A model generated the notes under the pieces. It ran no database searches. It had not been told where the DNA came from and worked only from the letters and a program-made list of their open reading frames with translations. Shown here piece by piece: positions 55,034-63,053 of a stretch of DNA of 64,000 bases (positions within the stretch are counted from its first letter, which is position 1; the number at the start of each line of letters is the position of its first letter). Where the stretch lies: assembly GCF_050871315.1 (NCBI RefSeq), contig NZ_JBJLRE010000001.1; one strand, written 5' to 3'. The position numbers were made by a program, and so were the translations under genes. The DNA comes from Kineococcus gynurae (GTDB taxonomy: Bacteria > Actinomycetota > Actinomycetes > Actinomycetales > Kineococcaceae).

Positions 55034-55351
55034 TCAGGACTTGACGAGCCGGGCGATCGCCGCCGAGGCCTCCCGCAGCTTCTCCTCCGAGGTCCCCGCC
55101 CGGGCCGCGTCGAGGACGCAGTGGCGCAGGTGGTCGTCGAGGAGCCCCAGGGCGACGTTCTCCAGGGCCGAGGTCAGCGCACTGATCTGGGTGAGGATGT
55201 CGATGCAGTACTGGTCCTCCTCGACCATGCGGTGGATCCCGCGGGCCTGCCCCTCGATCCGACGCAGCCGGGCCAGGTAGCGGGCCTTGTCGCTGATGTA
55301 GCCGTGCGGCCCGTGGTGCTCGGCCGCGGGAACCTCGACGTCGTCCGTCAT
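55034..55351 (-). CDS. CsoR/RcnR-family metal-sensing regulator
   Basis: 105 aa; ATG 55351 chosen over GTG 55357. All-helical DUF156 protein: YLARLRRIEGQARGIHRMVEEDQYCIDILTQI followed by LLDDHLRHCVLDA. The Cys-His-Cys set of copper sensors is present (YCIDIL; DDHLRHC), favouring Cu(I), although persulfide and nickel sensors share part of it. A His-rich N-terminus (AEHHGPHGY) may also bind metal. No copper exporter is adjacent, so its target lies elsewhere. It is convergent with cls across 21 bases. Confidence 0.88.
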   Translation of the reverse strand: MTDDVEVPAAEHHGPHGYISDKARYLARLRRIEGQARGIHRMVEEDQYCIDILTQISALTSALENVALGLLDDHLRHCVLDAARAGTSEEKLREASAAIARLVKS

Positions 55352-55367
55352 GGCCACGATCGTAGGT

Positions 55368-55391
55368 GGCGCCCCGGGTCCCCGGGGCGCC
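55368..55391. terminator. Terminator hairpin after the chemoreceptor gene
   Basis: A perfect 11-bp stem (GGCGCCCCGGG and complement) with a two-base gap begins 12 bases beyond the chemoreceptor stop and ends transcription before the CsoR-like gene on the same strand. Confidence 0.7.
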
Positions 55392-55403
55392 CGCCCGTGC
55401 TCC

Positions 55404-56465
55404 TCAGAGGGAGCGGAACATCGCCGCGATGGCCGACTGCTCCTCCAGGACCGAGGCCAGCGAGGCCTGGATCTCGTGGATCTCGGTGATGCTGGAGGTG
55501 ATGCGGGCCAGGGCGTAGGACGTGTTGGAGGAGTCGGACTGGATCGCCTCGACGCGGCGGGTGACGTCGTCGGTGGCGGTCGCGGTGGCCTGGGCCAGTT
55601 CCTTGACCTCGCCGGCGACGACGGCGAAACCGCGGCCGATCTCCCCGGCGCGGGCGGCCTCGATGGTCGCGTTCAGCGCCAGCAGGTTGGTCTGGGCGGC
55701 GATGCCGGAGATGACGCGGGCGACGCTGCCGATGGCGGTCGAGGAGTCGGCCAGGGTGGTGACGACCTGCATGGCCTCCTCGGCCCCGGCGACGGCCTCG
55801 GAGGCCTTGGCGGCGGCCTCGGCGGCGCTGCGGGCGACGACGTCGATGGAGACGACGAGCTCGGCAGCGACCCGACGCAGCTCGTCGGCGCGGTTGATGC
55901 GCTCGAGGGTCTGCCCGACCAGGGCGGCCACGGACTCCAGGGCCCGGCGGCGGCTGGCGGAGAGCTCCAGCTCCTCGGTGGTGAAGAAGTCCATCGTGGC
56001 GATGACGTCGCCGCCGACGACGATGGGCAGGCACACGCCGGCCTTGACCCCGGCCCGCTGGGCCACGGGGGCGCGCACGCAGTCGGTCACCTGGCCGAGA
56101 TCGGGGACGAAGATCATCTGCTTCTGGGCCCAGACGCGGCCGGCCAGACCGATCCCGCGGGCGAAGGTCGCCGAGGCGGAGACCTTCTGGAACTCGGGGT
56201 TCACCGTGCCGGAGTCCGCCCGCATGGTGAGGACGTTGGTGGCCTCGTCGATCTGCCAGAGGGAGCCGTAGGCCCAGCCGAAGACGTCCCGCGTCGTCGC
56301 GAGCGCGTCCATGATGGCGCGGTCGGGGTCGTCGGCGGCGGTCAGCTTCGACAGCACGTCGGCGACGGCCGTGGCGTTCTGGATCTCTTCCCGGGCGGTC
56401 TGCTCCGTGGAGAGGGCGGTGGTGCCAGCGTGCGAGCGGCCGTTGCTTCGCCGGGTGAGCTTCAT
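55404..56465 (-). CDS. Soluble methyl-accepting chemotaxis protein with GAF domain
   Basis: 353 aa from ATG 56465; an upstream in-frame ATG at 56543 would add 26 non-conserved residues. A GAF-like sensor domain (about 40-185: RDVFGWAYGSLWQIDEATNVL ... GVKAGVCLPIVVGGDVIATMDFF) is joined to a short coiled-coil signalling domain whose hairpin tip is ISGIAAQTNLLALNATIEAARAGEIGRGFAVVAGEVKELA. No membrane segment or HAMP domain is seen, so it senses an intracellular cue, perhaps redox or light through a bound cofactor. The conserved tip indicates coupling to CheA/CheW encoded elsewhere. Confidence 0.92.
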   Translation of the reverse strand: MKLTRRSNGRSHAGTTALSTEQTAREEIQNATAVADVLSKLTAADDPDRAIMDALATTRDVFGWAYGSLWQIDEATNVLTMRADSGTVNPEFQKVSASATFARGIGLAGRVWAQKQMIFVPDLGQVTDCVRAPVAQRAGVKAGVCLPIVVGGDVIATMDFFTTEELELSASRRRALESVAALVGQTLERINRADELRRVAAELVVSIDVVARSAAEAAAKASEAVAGAEEAMQVVTTLADSSTAIGSVARVISGIAAQTNLLALNATIEAARAGEIGRGFAVVAGEVKELAQATATATDDVTRRVEAIQSDSSNTSYALARITSSITEIHEIQASLASVLEEQSAIAAMFRSL

Positions 56466-56533
56466 GGCGCTTCCATCGGCATCCGGGGCGCGGTGCTGAA
56501 GCGTTGAACCACCGTTTTCCGCGCCGGACGCGA

Positions 56534-56563
56534 GGAGGGGCACGGCGTACGCCGTGCCCCTCC
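56534..56563. terminator. Palindromic terminator after the epoxide hydrolase gene
   Basis: A 30-base perfect palindrome (arms GGAGGGGCACGGCGT) lies about 45 bases beyond the epoxide hydrolase stop and ends the long minus-strand ABC-PepD-hydrolase operon. Confidence 0.7.
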
Positions 56564-56607
56564 CACCGGTGCTCCCGCGGCCCCGTCCGGCCGCCGCCCG
56601 GTCCGCG

Positions 56608-57843
56608 TCAGCCCACCAGGCCGCCGAAGAAGTCCCGGACGTCCTTCACGTAGGTGTCCGGCACCTCCAGGGGCGCGAAGTGCCCGCCGTCGTCGTGCAC
56701 GCGGTACTGCTGCAGGTTGAAGTACTTCTCGGTGAACGTGCGCGGGGGCTTGTAGATCTCCCCCGGGTAGATGCTGACCGCGGTCGGCGCCCCGACGACC
56801 GGGAAGCGGTCGTGCGACGGCGTCCACGGGTTGCCCCGGCACTCCCAGTAGTAGCGCGAGGAGGTGCCGCCGGTGTTGGTGAGGAAGTAGACCGCGGCCG
56901 TGGTGACCAGGTCTTCCTTGGGCCACACCTGCTCGAAGCGCTCGGTCCCCTCACCCCGCTCGGCCAGGCCCCAGAAGTAGCGCTTCTCGGTGATCCAGGC
57001 GAGCTGGCCCGCGGGGGAGTCGGCGAACAGGGCCGCCAGGGTCTGCGGCTTCGTCAGCTGGATCTCGCCGTAGCCGGACTCGTGCTGGACGAAGTTCTTG
57101 CCCCGCTCGAACCAGCCCTCCTCGCCCTCGCCGTACTCGCTCGCCGCGGGCAGACCCAGCAGCGGGTCGTACTCCACCGAGGACGGGGCGTCGGGGTGCT
57201 CGGGAAGGTAGTGGCTCATCTGCGCGGGGAAGTGCGTGTAGACGCCGATGAGGTCGGCCTCGTACTTGTGCCCGTGCTGCTGGGCCACCAGCGCACCCCA
57301 GTCCCCACCGGCGGTCGCGTACCGCTCGTAGCCGAGGACCTCCTTCATCAGGGTGTTCTCGAGGTCGGCGGTCCGCCACCAGTTCCAGCCCGTCTCGGTG
57401 AGCGGGGAGGAGAACCCGTACCCGGGGAGCGAGATGAGCACGACGTCGAACGACAAGGAGTCGTCCAGCCCGTGCGCCGCGGGGTCGGTGAGGGGGCCGA
57501 TCACCTTGCGGACGTCCCAGAACGTCCACGGCCAGCCGTGGTGCAGCAGCAGCGGGACCGGGTTCTTGCCCTTGCCCTTGACGTGCACGAAGTGCAGCGG
57601 GACGCCCATGAGGTCGACCTTGAACTGCGGCAGCTCGTTCATCCGGCGCTCGACGTCGCGCCAGTCGTACTCCTCCAACCAGTACCGGACGAGTTCGCGG
57701 TGGTAGGAGGTGTTGTACCCGTAGCGCCAGTCGTCGTTGCCGAAGTCGGCCGGGAACCGGGTCCGGGTCAACCGCTCGCGGAGGTCGTCGAGATCGGCCT
57801 GCGGGACGTCGATGGTGAAGGGCTGCACGTCGTAGTTGCTCAT
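56608..57843 (-). CDS. Epoxide hydrolase (EHN-domain alpha/beta hydrolase)
   Basis: 411 aa. The N-terminal EHN domain (FTIDVPQADLDDLRERLTRTRFP ... WRYGYNTSYHRELVRYWLEEYDWR) precedes the alpha/beta fold. The oxyanion-hole HGWP (LLHHGWPWTFWD), nucleophile Asp in ATAGGDWGALVAQ and catalytic His in DDGGHFAPLE are present, matching juvenile-hormone/microsomal-type epoxide hydrolases. A soluble bacterial form is expected, as no membrane anchor is seen. The start overlaps the PepD stop by four bases, so the two are co-translated. Confidence 0.9.
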   Translation of the reverse strand: MSNYDVQPFTIDVPQADLDDLRERLTRTRFPADFGNDDWRYGYNTSYHRELVRYWLEEYDWRDVERRMNELPQFKVDLMGVPLHFVHVKGKGKNPVPLLLHHGWPWTFWDVRKVIGPLTDPAAHGLDDSLSFDVVLISLPGYGFSSPLTETGWNWWRTADLENTLMKEVLGYERYATAGGDWGALVAQQHGHKYEADLIGVYTHFPAQMSHYLPEHPDAPSSVEYDPLLGLPAASEYGEGEEGWFERGKNFVQHESGYGEIQLTKPQTLAALFADSPAGQLAWITEKRYFWGLAERGEGTERFEQVWPKEDLVTTAAVYFLTNTGGTSSRYYWECRGNPWTPSHDRFPVVGAPTAVSIYPGEIYKPPRTFTEKYFNLQQYRVHDDGGHFAPLEVPDTYVKDVRDFFGGLVG

Positions 57844-59318
57844 CGCTGGTTCTCCTCGCCCAGGCGGGACACGACCTCGCGCACGAGCGGCCACACCTTG
57901 GCGACCGAGGTGTGCTTCACCGCCTCGTTGACCGAGTGGAGGTCGCGCAGGTCGGTGCCGATCGAGATGGTGTCCAGGCCGCTCACGGCCCGGCTGAACA
58001 TGCCCAGTTCCAGGCTGCACTGGCTGACGTGGACCTCCGCCTCCTCGCCGACGAGGTCGCGGTAGGCCGCGCGCGCGGTGGCCAGCAGCGGGGAGTCCGG
58101 ACGGTAGGGGAACTCCGGGGCGTCCAGCCCGTAGGTCTCGACGCGGACGCCCCCGCCGGCCAGCGCGGCCAGCGACCGCACCCGGTCGAGGACCTCGTGC
58201 TTGCGGGAGGTGACCGCCGAGGTGATGGTCGACATGATCCGCACCCCCTCGTCGGTGCCGCGGATCGTGCCCACGTTGTTCGACGTCTCCACGATGCCGG
58301 GCACGGTGAGGCTCCAGCTGATCACCCCGTTGGGGATCAGCGAGGTGAGGCGGGCCAGGCGCAGCCCCGCCCCGGCGGAGAAGGTCTGCTCCGGTGCGGG
58401 GGCCTCGCCGAGCTCGAGCCGCAGCTTCGGCTCCGCGGTGGCGTACTCCGCCTGCAGGGTCCGCTGCAGGTCGCCGACCGCCTCGACGACCGCCTTCTCG
58501 TCCTCGGCCGCCAGGGTCAGCACGACCTGGGCGTCGGCCGGGATGGCGTTGTTCTGCGCGCCGCCGTGGGGCTGGGCGAAGCGGACGTCGGCGGCGCCGG
58601 CCGCGGCGATCATGGCCCGGGCCAGGACCTGCAGGGCGTTGGCCCGTTCCAGCTGGATGTCGAACTCGCAGTGCCCGCCCATGAGCCCGCGGACCGTGAG
58701 GAGCCGGGCGATGCCGTGCTCGGCGGGAACCGGCTCGAACTCGCCCGGGACGTCGACCGTGAAGGTGATGTCACCGCTGCACCCGGCCAGGATCTCCCGG
58801 TCGGTGATCCAGTTGAAGTCGATCATGCGCTTGCCGGTGAGGCGGCTGGTGTCGAACTGGGCCGAGCCCTTCTTGCCCCACTCCTCCATGGCCGTCAGGA
58901 CGACCTCCAGGGGCGGGTGGGGGAGTTCCCGGTCGTCCAGCAGGGCGAGGATGTAGGAGACGCCGATGCCGTTGTCCGCGCCCAGCGAGGTGCCCTCGGC
59001 GGTGATCTCGTCACCCACCACGCGCAGCCGGATCGGGTCGGTCGCGAAGTCGATGTCGACCCCCTCCTCCTTCTCGCACACCATGTCCAGGTGGCCGTGC
59101 AGGATGAGGGCCCCGGCCTGCTCCAGGCCGTGCTGACCGGGTTTGCGGACGAAGACGTTGTTGACCCCGTCGGCGGAGGCCTCCAGGCCCCGCTCGCGGG
59201 CGTAGTCGACCACCCAGGCGGCCACCCGGGCCTCGTTGGTCGAGCCCCGCGGGATGTTGGCGAGCTGTTCGAAGAGGCGCAGGACCACCTGCGGTTCGAG
59301 GGAGTCCAGGACGGTCAT
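57840..59318 (-). CDS. pepD: Aminoacyl-histidine dipeptidase (PepD/Xaa-His dipeptidase)
   Basis: 492 aa, the usual PepD length; ATG 59318 has CCGGAGGAA upstream. Zinc motifs of the M20C family are ILHGHLDMVCEKE (His and Asp), SLGADNGIG (bridging Asp), VLTAMEEWGKKGS (catalytic Glu pair) and HVSQCSLELGMF / DLHSVNEAVKH toward the C-terminus. The enzyme cleaves beta-Ala-His and other dipeptides in the cytoplasm. WGKKGSAQ replaces the more common GMxGA after the Glu pair. It lies 131 bases downstream of a sugar ABC permease gene. Confidence 0.92.
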   Translation of the reverse strand: MTVLDSLEPQVVLRLFEQLANIPRGSTNEARVAAWVVDYARERGLEASADGVNNVFVRKPGQHGLEQAGALILHGHLDMVCEKEEGVDIDFATDPIRLRVVGDEITAEGTSLGADNGIGVSYILALLDDRELPHPPLEVVLTAMEEWGKKGSAQFDTSRLTGKRMIDFNWITDREILAGCSGDITFTVDVPGEFEPVPAEHGIARLLTVRGLMGGHCEFDIQLERANALQVLARAMIAAAGAADVRFAQPHGGAQNNAIPADAQVVLTLAAEDEKAVVEAVGDLQRTLQAEYATAEPKLRLELGEAPAPEQTFSAGAGLRLARLTSLIPNGVISWSLTVPGIVETSNNVGTIRGTDEGVRIMSTITSAVTSRKHEVLDRVRSLAALAGGGVRVETYGLDAPEFPYRPDSPLLATARAAYRDLVGEEAEVHVSQCSLELGMFSRAVSGLDTISIGTDLRDLHSVNEAVKHTSVAKVWPLVREVVSRLGEENQR

Positions 59319-59449
59319 GGGTTCCTCCGGGTTCGTGGTGCTGGTCGGGTCGTTCGTGTCGTTCGTGTCGTGAGGGGTGCCGCGACGACGTCGTCGGGGC
59401 GGGGGACGATCAGCGTGCCGGGGTCCGGGCCCACCGGCGCGGCGAGGGG

Positions 59450-60481
59450 TCAGAAGACCGAGGCCCCTCTGACCCGGCGCGTGGTGAGCGCGACGGCGGC
59501 GACGACCACGATCCCGTAGACGAGGCTGCGGGCCTGCGGGGTCACGCCGAGGGCGGTGGCGGTGATCGGGATGAGCGCGATGGTCAGCGACCCGAAGATC
59601 ACGTTGATCGGGTTGGTGTGCCCACCGGTGATCGCCGTGCCCCCGACGATCGCCGCGGCGATCCCGGGCAGCAGCAGGTCGCTGCCGAGGCCGAAGCTGC
59701 TGGCGGCACCGGCCTGGGCGATGATGGCGATCCCCGCGACCCCGGCCAGGAAGCCCGACGCGGCGAACGCCACGACCTTGAGGCGGCGGGCCCGCAGGCC
59801 CGAGAACAGGGCGCCCGTCTCGTTGCGGCCCACCGCCGTGAGCCCCTGCCCGAGGCCTGTGCGCTGCAGCACGAACCAGCCGAGGACCGCGAGCAGCGCG
59901 GCCACCCAGAACCCCGCGGGCAACCCGGCGAAGGTGACGACGAACAGCCAGGACACCAGTTCGCCGTTCGCGGTCACGTAGACGGTCGTGGAGCCCGACA
60001 GGACCAGCGAGGCCGCCTGCAGGATCCCCAGGGTGCCGAGCGTGAGGGCGAAGGAGGGGACCTGCGCGTAGGCCACCAGCACGCCGTTGACGACCCCGAC
60101 GACGGTCGCCACGACCAGGCAGACGACGACGGCCGCCGGGCCGGTCGTGCCCAGCGCGGTCGCGAGGATCATGGCCGAGAGGATGGCGGTGGCGGCGTTG
60201 GACAGGTCGATGGAACCGACGTGCAGCACGGCCGCCTGACCGAGGGCCACCAGGAGGATGGCCGTGGCCTGGATCGCCAGGATCACCAGCCCCCCGGACA
60301 GGAAACCGGGGTTCAGGATCCCGGTCACCAGCAGCAGCACGGCGAAGACCGCGAACGGTCCGGCGGTGTGCCAGAGCGCGCCCACCCGGGCGGCCGGGGG
60401 ACGGGTCGCACGGTCGGTGCGCCCGCCCGTCTCCCGCGCGGTGGTCCGCGGGGCGGGGCCGACGTTCAGATCCGGCGCCAT
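59450..60481 (-). CDS. Sugar ABC transporter permease 2 (RbsC-like)
   Basis: 343 aa with eight to ten membrane helices after a 40-residue polar N-terminus. BPD_transp_2 family blocks: VLHVGSIDLSNAATAILSAM, YAQVPSFALTLGTLGILQAASLVLSG, AVGRNETGALFSGLRARRLKVVAFAASGFLAGVAGI and the Gly-rich AAIVGGTAITGGHTNPINVIFGSL that contacts the ATPase. It is one of two different permeases in this system, so the channel is probably a heterodimer. It lies two bases after the ATPase gene. Confidence 0.92.
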   Translation of the reverse strand: MAPDLNVGPAPRTTARETGGRTDRATRPPAARVGALWHTAGPFAVFAVLLLVTGILNPGFLSGGLVILAIQATAILLVALGQAAVLHVGSIDLSNAATAILSAMILATALGTTGPAAVVVCLVVATVVGVVNGVLVAYAQVPSFALTLGTLGILQAASLVLSGSTTVYVTANGELVSWLFVVTFAGLPAGFWVAALLAVLGWFVLQRTGLGQGLTAVGRNETGALFSGLRARRLKVVAFAASGFLAGVAGIAIIAQAGAASSFGLGSDLLLPGIAAAIVGGTAITGGHTNPINVIFGSLTIALIPITATALGVTPQARSLVYGIVVVAAVALTTRRVRGASVF

Positions 60482-60483
60482 CG

Positions 60484-62028
60484 TCAGACCATCCTTTCGA
60501 GCAGGTCGAGCGTCGAGGGGTTGTCGGTGGCGAGGTCGAAGCGGGTGGTGATCTCGCCGTCACGCATGACGACGACCTCGTCCCCCATCTCCAAGGCCTC
60601 CTCCAGCGTGTCGGCGAGCAGGACGATCCCCGCCCCGTCCCGGCCGGCCTGGCGGATCTGCTCGTTGACGATCTCGGCCGCCCCCGGGTCCAACCCGCGC
60701 AGCGGGTGGTCCAGGAGCAGGACCTTGAGGTCGCCCGCGGACAGCCACTTGGCCATGACGACCTTCTGCTGGTTGCCGCCGGAGAAACGTTCCAGCGGCA
60801 GCGAGGGGTCGCCGGGTCGGACGTCCAGGTCGGCGAACCACTTCTCGGCGACCCGCTTGCGGGCCCGGGGGCGCAGCACGGGCCCGCGGCGCGACTCCCC
60901 GGGGTGGGTGAGCGTGAGGTTCTCCGCGGCCGTCATGCCGCCCACCATCCCCTCGACGCGGCGTTCGGAGGGGACGTAGGCCACCCCGTTGCGCACGGCC
61001 TGGGGCATGGTCCACGAGCCCACCGGGCGACCGTCGAGCTCGACCGTGCCCGAGTGCGCGGTCTCGGCCCCGAACAGGGTGCGGCACAGGGACTCACGAC
61101 CCGAGCCGTTGGTGCCCACGATCGCGGTGACGCGACCGGCCCGGACGCTCAGGTCGATGTCGCGGTAGCTCCCCCGGCGGGTGAGCCCACGGGTCTGCAG
61201 CACGACCTCGCCGCTGCCGGCCTCGGCGCGGGACCGGGCGCTGCCCCGGGCGGAACGGCCGACCATGAGGCGGAAGATCTCGTCCTCCTCGGTCTCGGCG
61301 GTGCGCAGGTCGCCGACGATCTCACCGTGGCGCATGACGACGACGCGGTCGCAGATGCGCCGGATCTCGTCGAGGCGGTGCGAGACGAAGACGACCGAAC
61401 CGATCCGGGCCAGGTCGCGGATCTCCCGCTCCAGGACGTCGGCCTCGGCGCGCTCCAGCAGCGAGGTCGGCTCGTCGAGGATCAGGACCGGGCAGGAGTG
61501 GTCGCCGCTGTCGACCTGCAGCGAGCGCGCGATCTCGACCATCTGGCGTTCCACGAACGACAGGTCTCCGACGATCGTGCGGGGGTCGATGTCGACCCCG
61601 ACCCGGGCCAGCACGCGGGCGGCGTCGGCGTTGAGGCGCCGCCAGCGGTACCACCCGAACTTCGTGGCCCGCTGGGCCGACGGGACGGGGGTCATCGCGA
61701 TGTTCTCGGCCACGGAGAGGTTCGTCAGCAGCGACTGCTCCTGGTGCACGATCCCGATCCCGGCGGCGGCCGCCTGCTGCGTGCTGCGCAGACGGACCGC
61801 GCGGCCCCCGACCTCGATGGTGCCGGTGTCCGGTTCCTGGACGCCGGAGAGGATCTTGAGCAGGGTCGACTTGCCGGCTCCGTTCTCACCGACGAGGCCC
61901 AGGACCTCGTTGCGCTGCAACGTCAGGGACACGTCGCGCAGGGCCCGGACCTGGCCGAAGGTCTTGGTCAGACCGCTCAGGCGCAGAGCGGGGGCGTCGG
62001 GCAGGGGTTCGGAGGCGGGGGCGGACAT
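60484..62028 (-). CDS. Sugar ABC transporter ATP-binding protein (RbsA-like, two NBDs)
   Basis: 514 aa. First domain: Walker A GENGAGKSTLLK, Walker B VLILDEPTSLLER, but the signature reads LSFVERQ in place of LSGGQ. Second domain: degenerate Walker A GTNGSGRESL, intact signature FSGGNQQKV, and Walker B LLLDHPLRGLD in which the catalytic Glu is His. One composite site (Walker motifs of domain 1 with signature of domain 2) is therefore complete and the other is not. Degeneration of the second Walker A is normal for RbsA; the DHP change is less usual. The ATG lies within the permease stop. Confidence 0.92.
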   Translation of the reverse strand: MSAPASEPLPDAPALRLSGLTKTFGQVRALRDVSLTLQRNEVLGLVGENGAGKSTLLKILSGVQEPDTGTIEVGGRAVRLRSTQQAAAAGIGIVHQEQSLLTNLSVAENIAMTPVPSAQRATKFGWYRWRRLNADAARVLARVGVDIDPRTIVGDLSFVERQMVEIARSLQVDSGDHSCPVLILDEPTSLLERAEADVLEREIRDLARIGSVVFVSHRLDEIRRICDRVVVMRHGEIVGDLRTAETEEDEIFRLMVGRSARGSARSRAEAGSGEVVLQTRGLTRRGSYRDIDLSVRAGRVTAIVGTNGSGRESLCRTLFGAETAHSGTVELDGRPVGSWTMPQAVRNGVAYVPSERRVEGMVGGMTAAENLTLTHPGESRRGPVLRPRARKRVAEKWFADLDVRPGDPSLPLERFSGGNQQKVVMAKWLSAGDLKVLLLDHPLRGLDPGAAEIVNEQIRQAGRDGAGIVLLADTLEEALEMGDEVVVMRDGEITTRFDLATDNPSTLDLLERMV

Positions 62029-63053
62029 CACTTCACCACCCGGAGGCGTCCACGGTGCGGCCAGGCGGCGACCACGATGGCGGCGACCAGCACGGCCCCG
62101 GACACCCCGGACTGGATGTCCGGGCTCACGCCGGAGAGGATCAGTCCGTTGTTGAGGACGGTCAGCATGACGACTCCCAGTGCGGTGCGGAGCACCCCGC
62201 CCCGGCCGCCGCCGAGGGAGGTCCCCCCGATCACGACGGCGGCGATGGTGAGGAACAGGGTCCCCGCCCCGAGTGTCGCGGCCCCGGCGCCCAGCTGGAG
62301 GGCGGCGAGGACACCGGCGAGGGCGGAGCACAGCCCGGCGGTCGCGAACACGGCCACCTTGGCCCGGTTCACGCGGATCCCGTTGTCGCGGGCGATCTGC
62401 TGGTCGGCCCCGATGGCGTAGGCCGAGCGACCCATGCGGGTCCAGCGCCCGACGACGACGCCGGCGACGAGCACCAGCAACGCCAACCAGAACGAGTGGG
62501 GCAGGCCGAGGGTGGTGCGGCTGGACCAGCGGGCGGTGTCGGTGTCGGTGAGGAAGGGGATGCCGGAGGTGCCGAACAGCAGCGTGGCCACTCCGAGCCC
62601 GACGTACCAGACCCCGAGGGAGGCGATGAAGCTCGGGACCCGCATCCGGGTGTGCACGAACCCGAGGAGCAGGCCGAGGGCCAGGCCCACGGCGAGCGCG
62701 GCCAGGACGGCGACGGGCCCGAGGTCGGTCCCGGTGCGGCTGTTCGCCGACAGCAGCACGAACGTCATGCCGGCCGCCCCCATGACGCCCTCGACGGAGA
62801 GGTCGATGGAACCCATGAGGATGACCAGCGTGGCGCCGACCCCCACGATCAGGGGGAGGGCCGCCTGGTCCAGGATCGTCAGCAGGTTCGTGGTGGTGGC
62901 GAACGTCCCGGGGTTCAGGACGGTGAACACGATCACGAGCACGACGAGCGCGACGACCTCGCCCGAGGAACGCCAGCGGTGCGAACGCGGCCGCCGGGCG
63001 GGGGTCCGGGTGGGGGCCGGAGGGTTCCCGGCCACCTCGACCTGGGTGCTCAC
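62028..63053 (-). CDS. Sugar ABC transporter permease 1 (RbsC-like)
   Basis: 341 aa from GTG 63053, which overlaps the binding-protein stop (GTGA). BPD_transp_2 family: LVILMGSIDLSVEGVMGAAGMTFVLLS, RVPSFIASLGVWYVGLGVATLLFG, AIGADQQIARDNGIRVNRAKVAVFATAGLCSALAGVLAA and VVIGGTSLGGGRGGVLRTALGVVMLTVLNNGLILSGV. It pairs with the 59450 permease. The order binding protein-permease-ATPase-permease is unlike ribose operons. Confidence 0.92.
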   Translation of the reverse strand: MSTQVEVAGNPPAPTRTPARRPRSHRWRSSGEVVALVVLVIVFTVLNPGTFATTTNLLTILDQAALPLIVGVGATLVILMGSIDLSVEGVMGAAGMTFVLLSANSRTGTDLGPVAVLAALAVGLALGLLLGFVHTRMRVPSFIASLGVWYVGLGVATLLFGTSGIPFLTDTDTARWSSRTTLGLPHSFWLALLVLVAGVVVGRWTRMGRSAYAIGADQQIARDNGIRVNRAKVAVFATAGLCSALAGVLAALQLGAGAATLGAGTLFLTIAAVVIGGTSLGGGRGGVLRTALGVVMLTVLNNGLILSGVSPDIQSGVSGAVLVAAIVVAAWPHRGRLRVVK

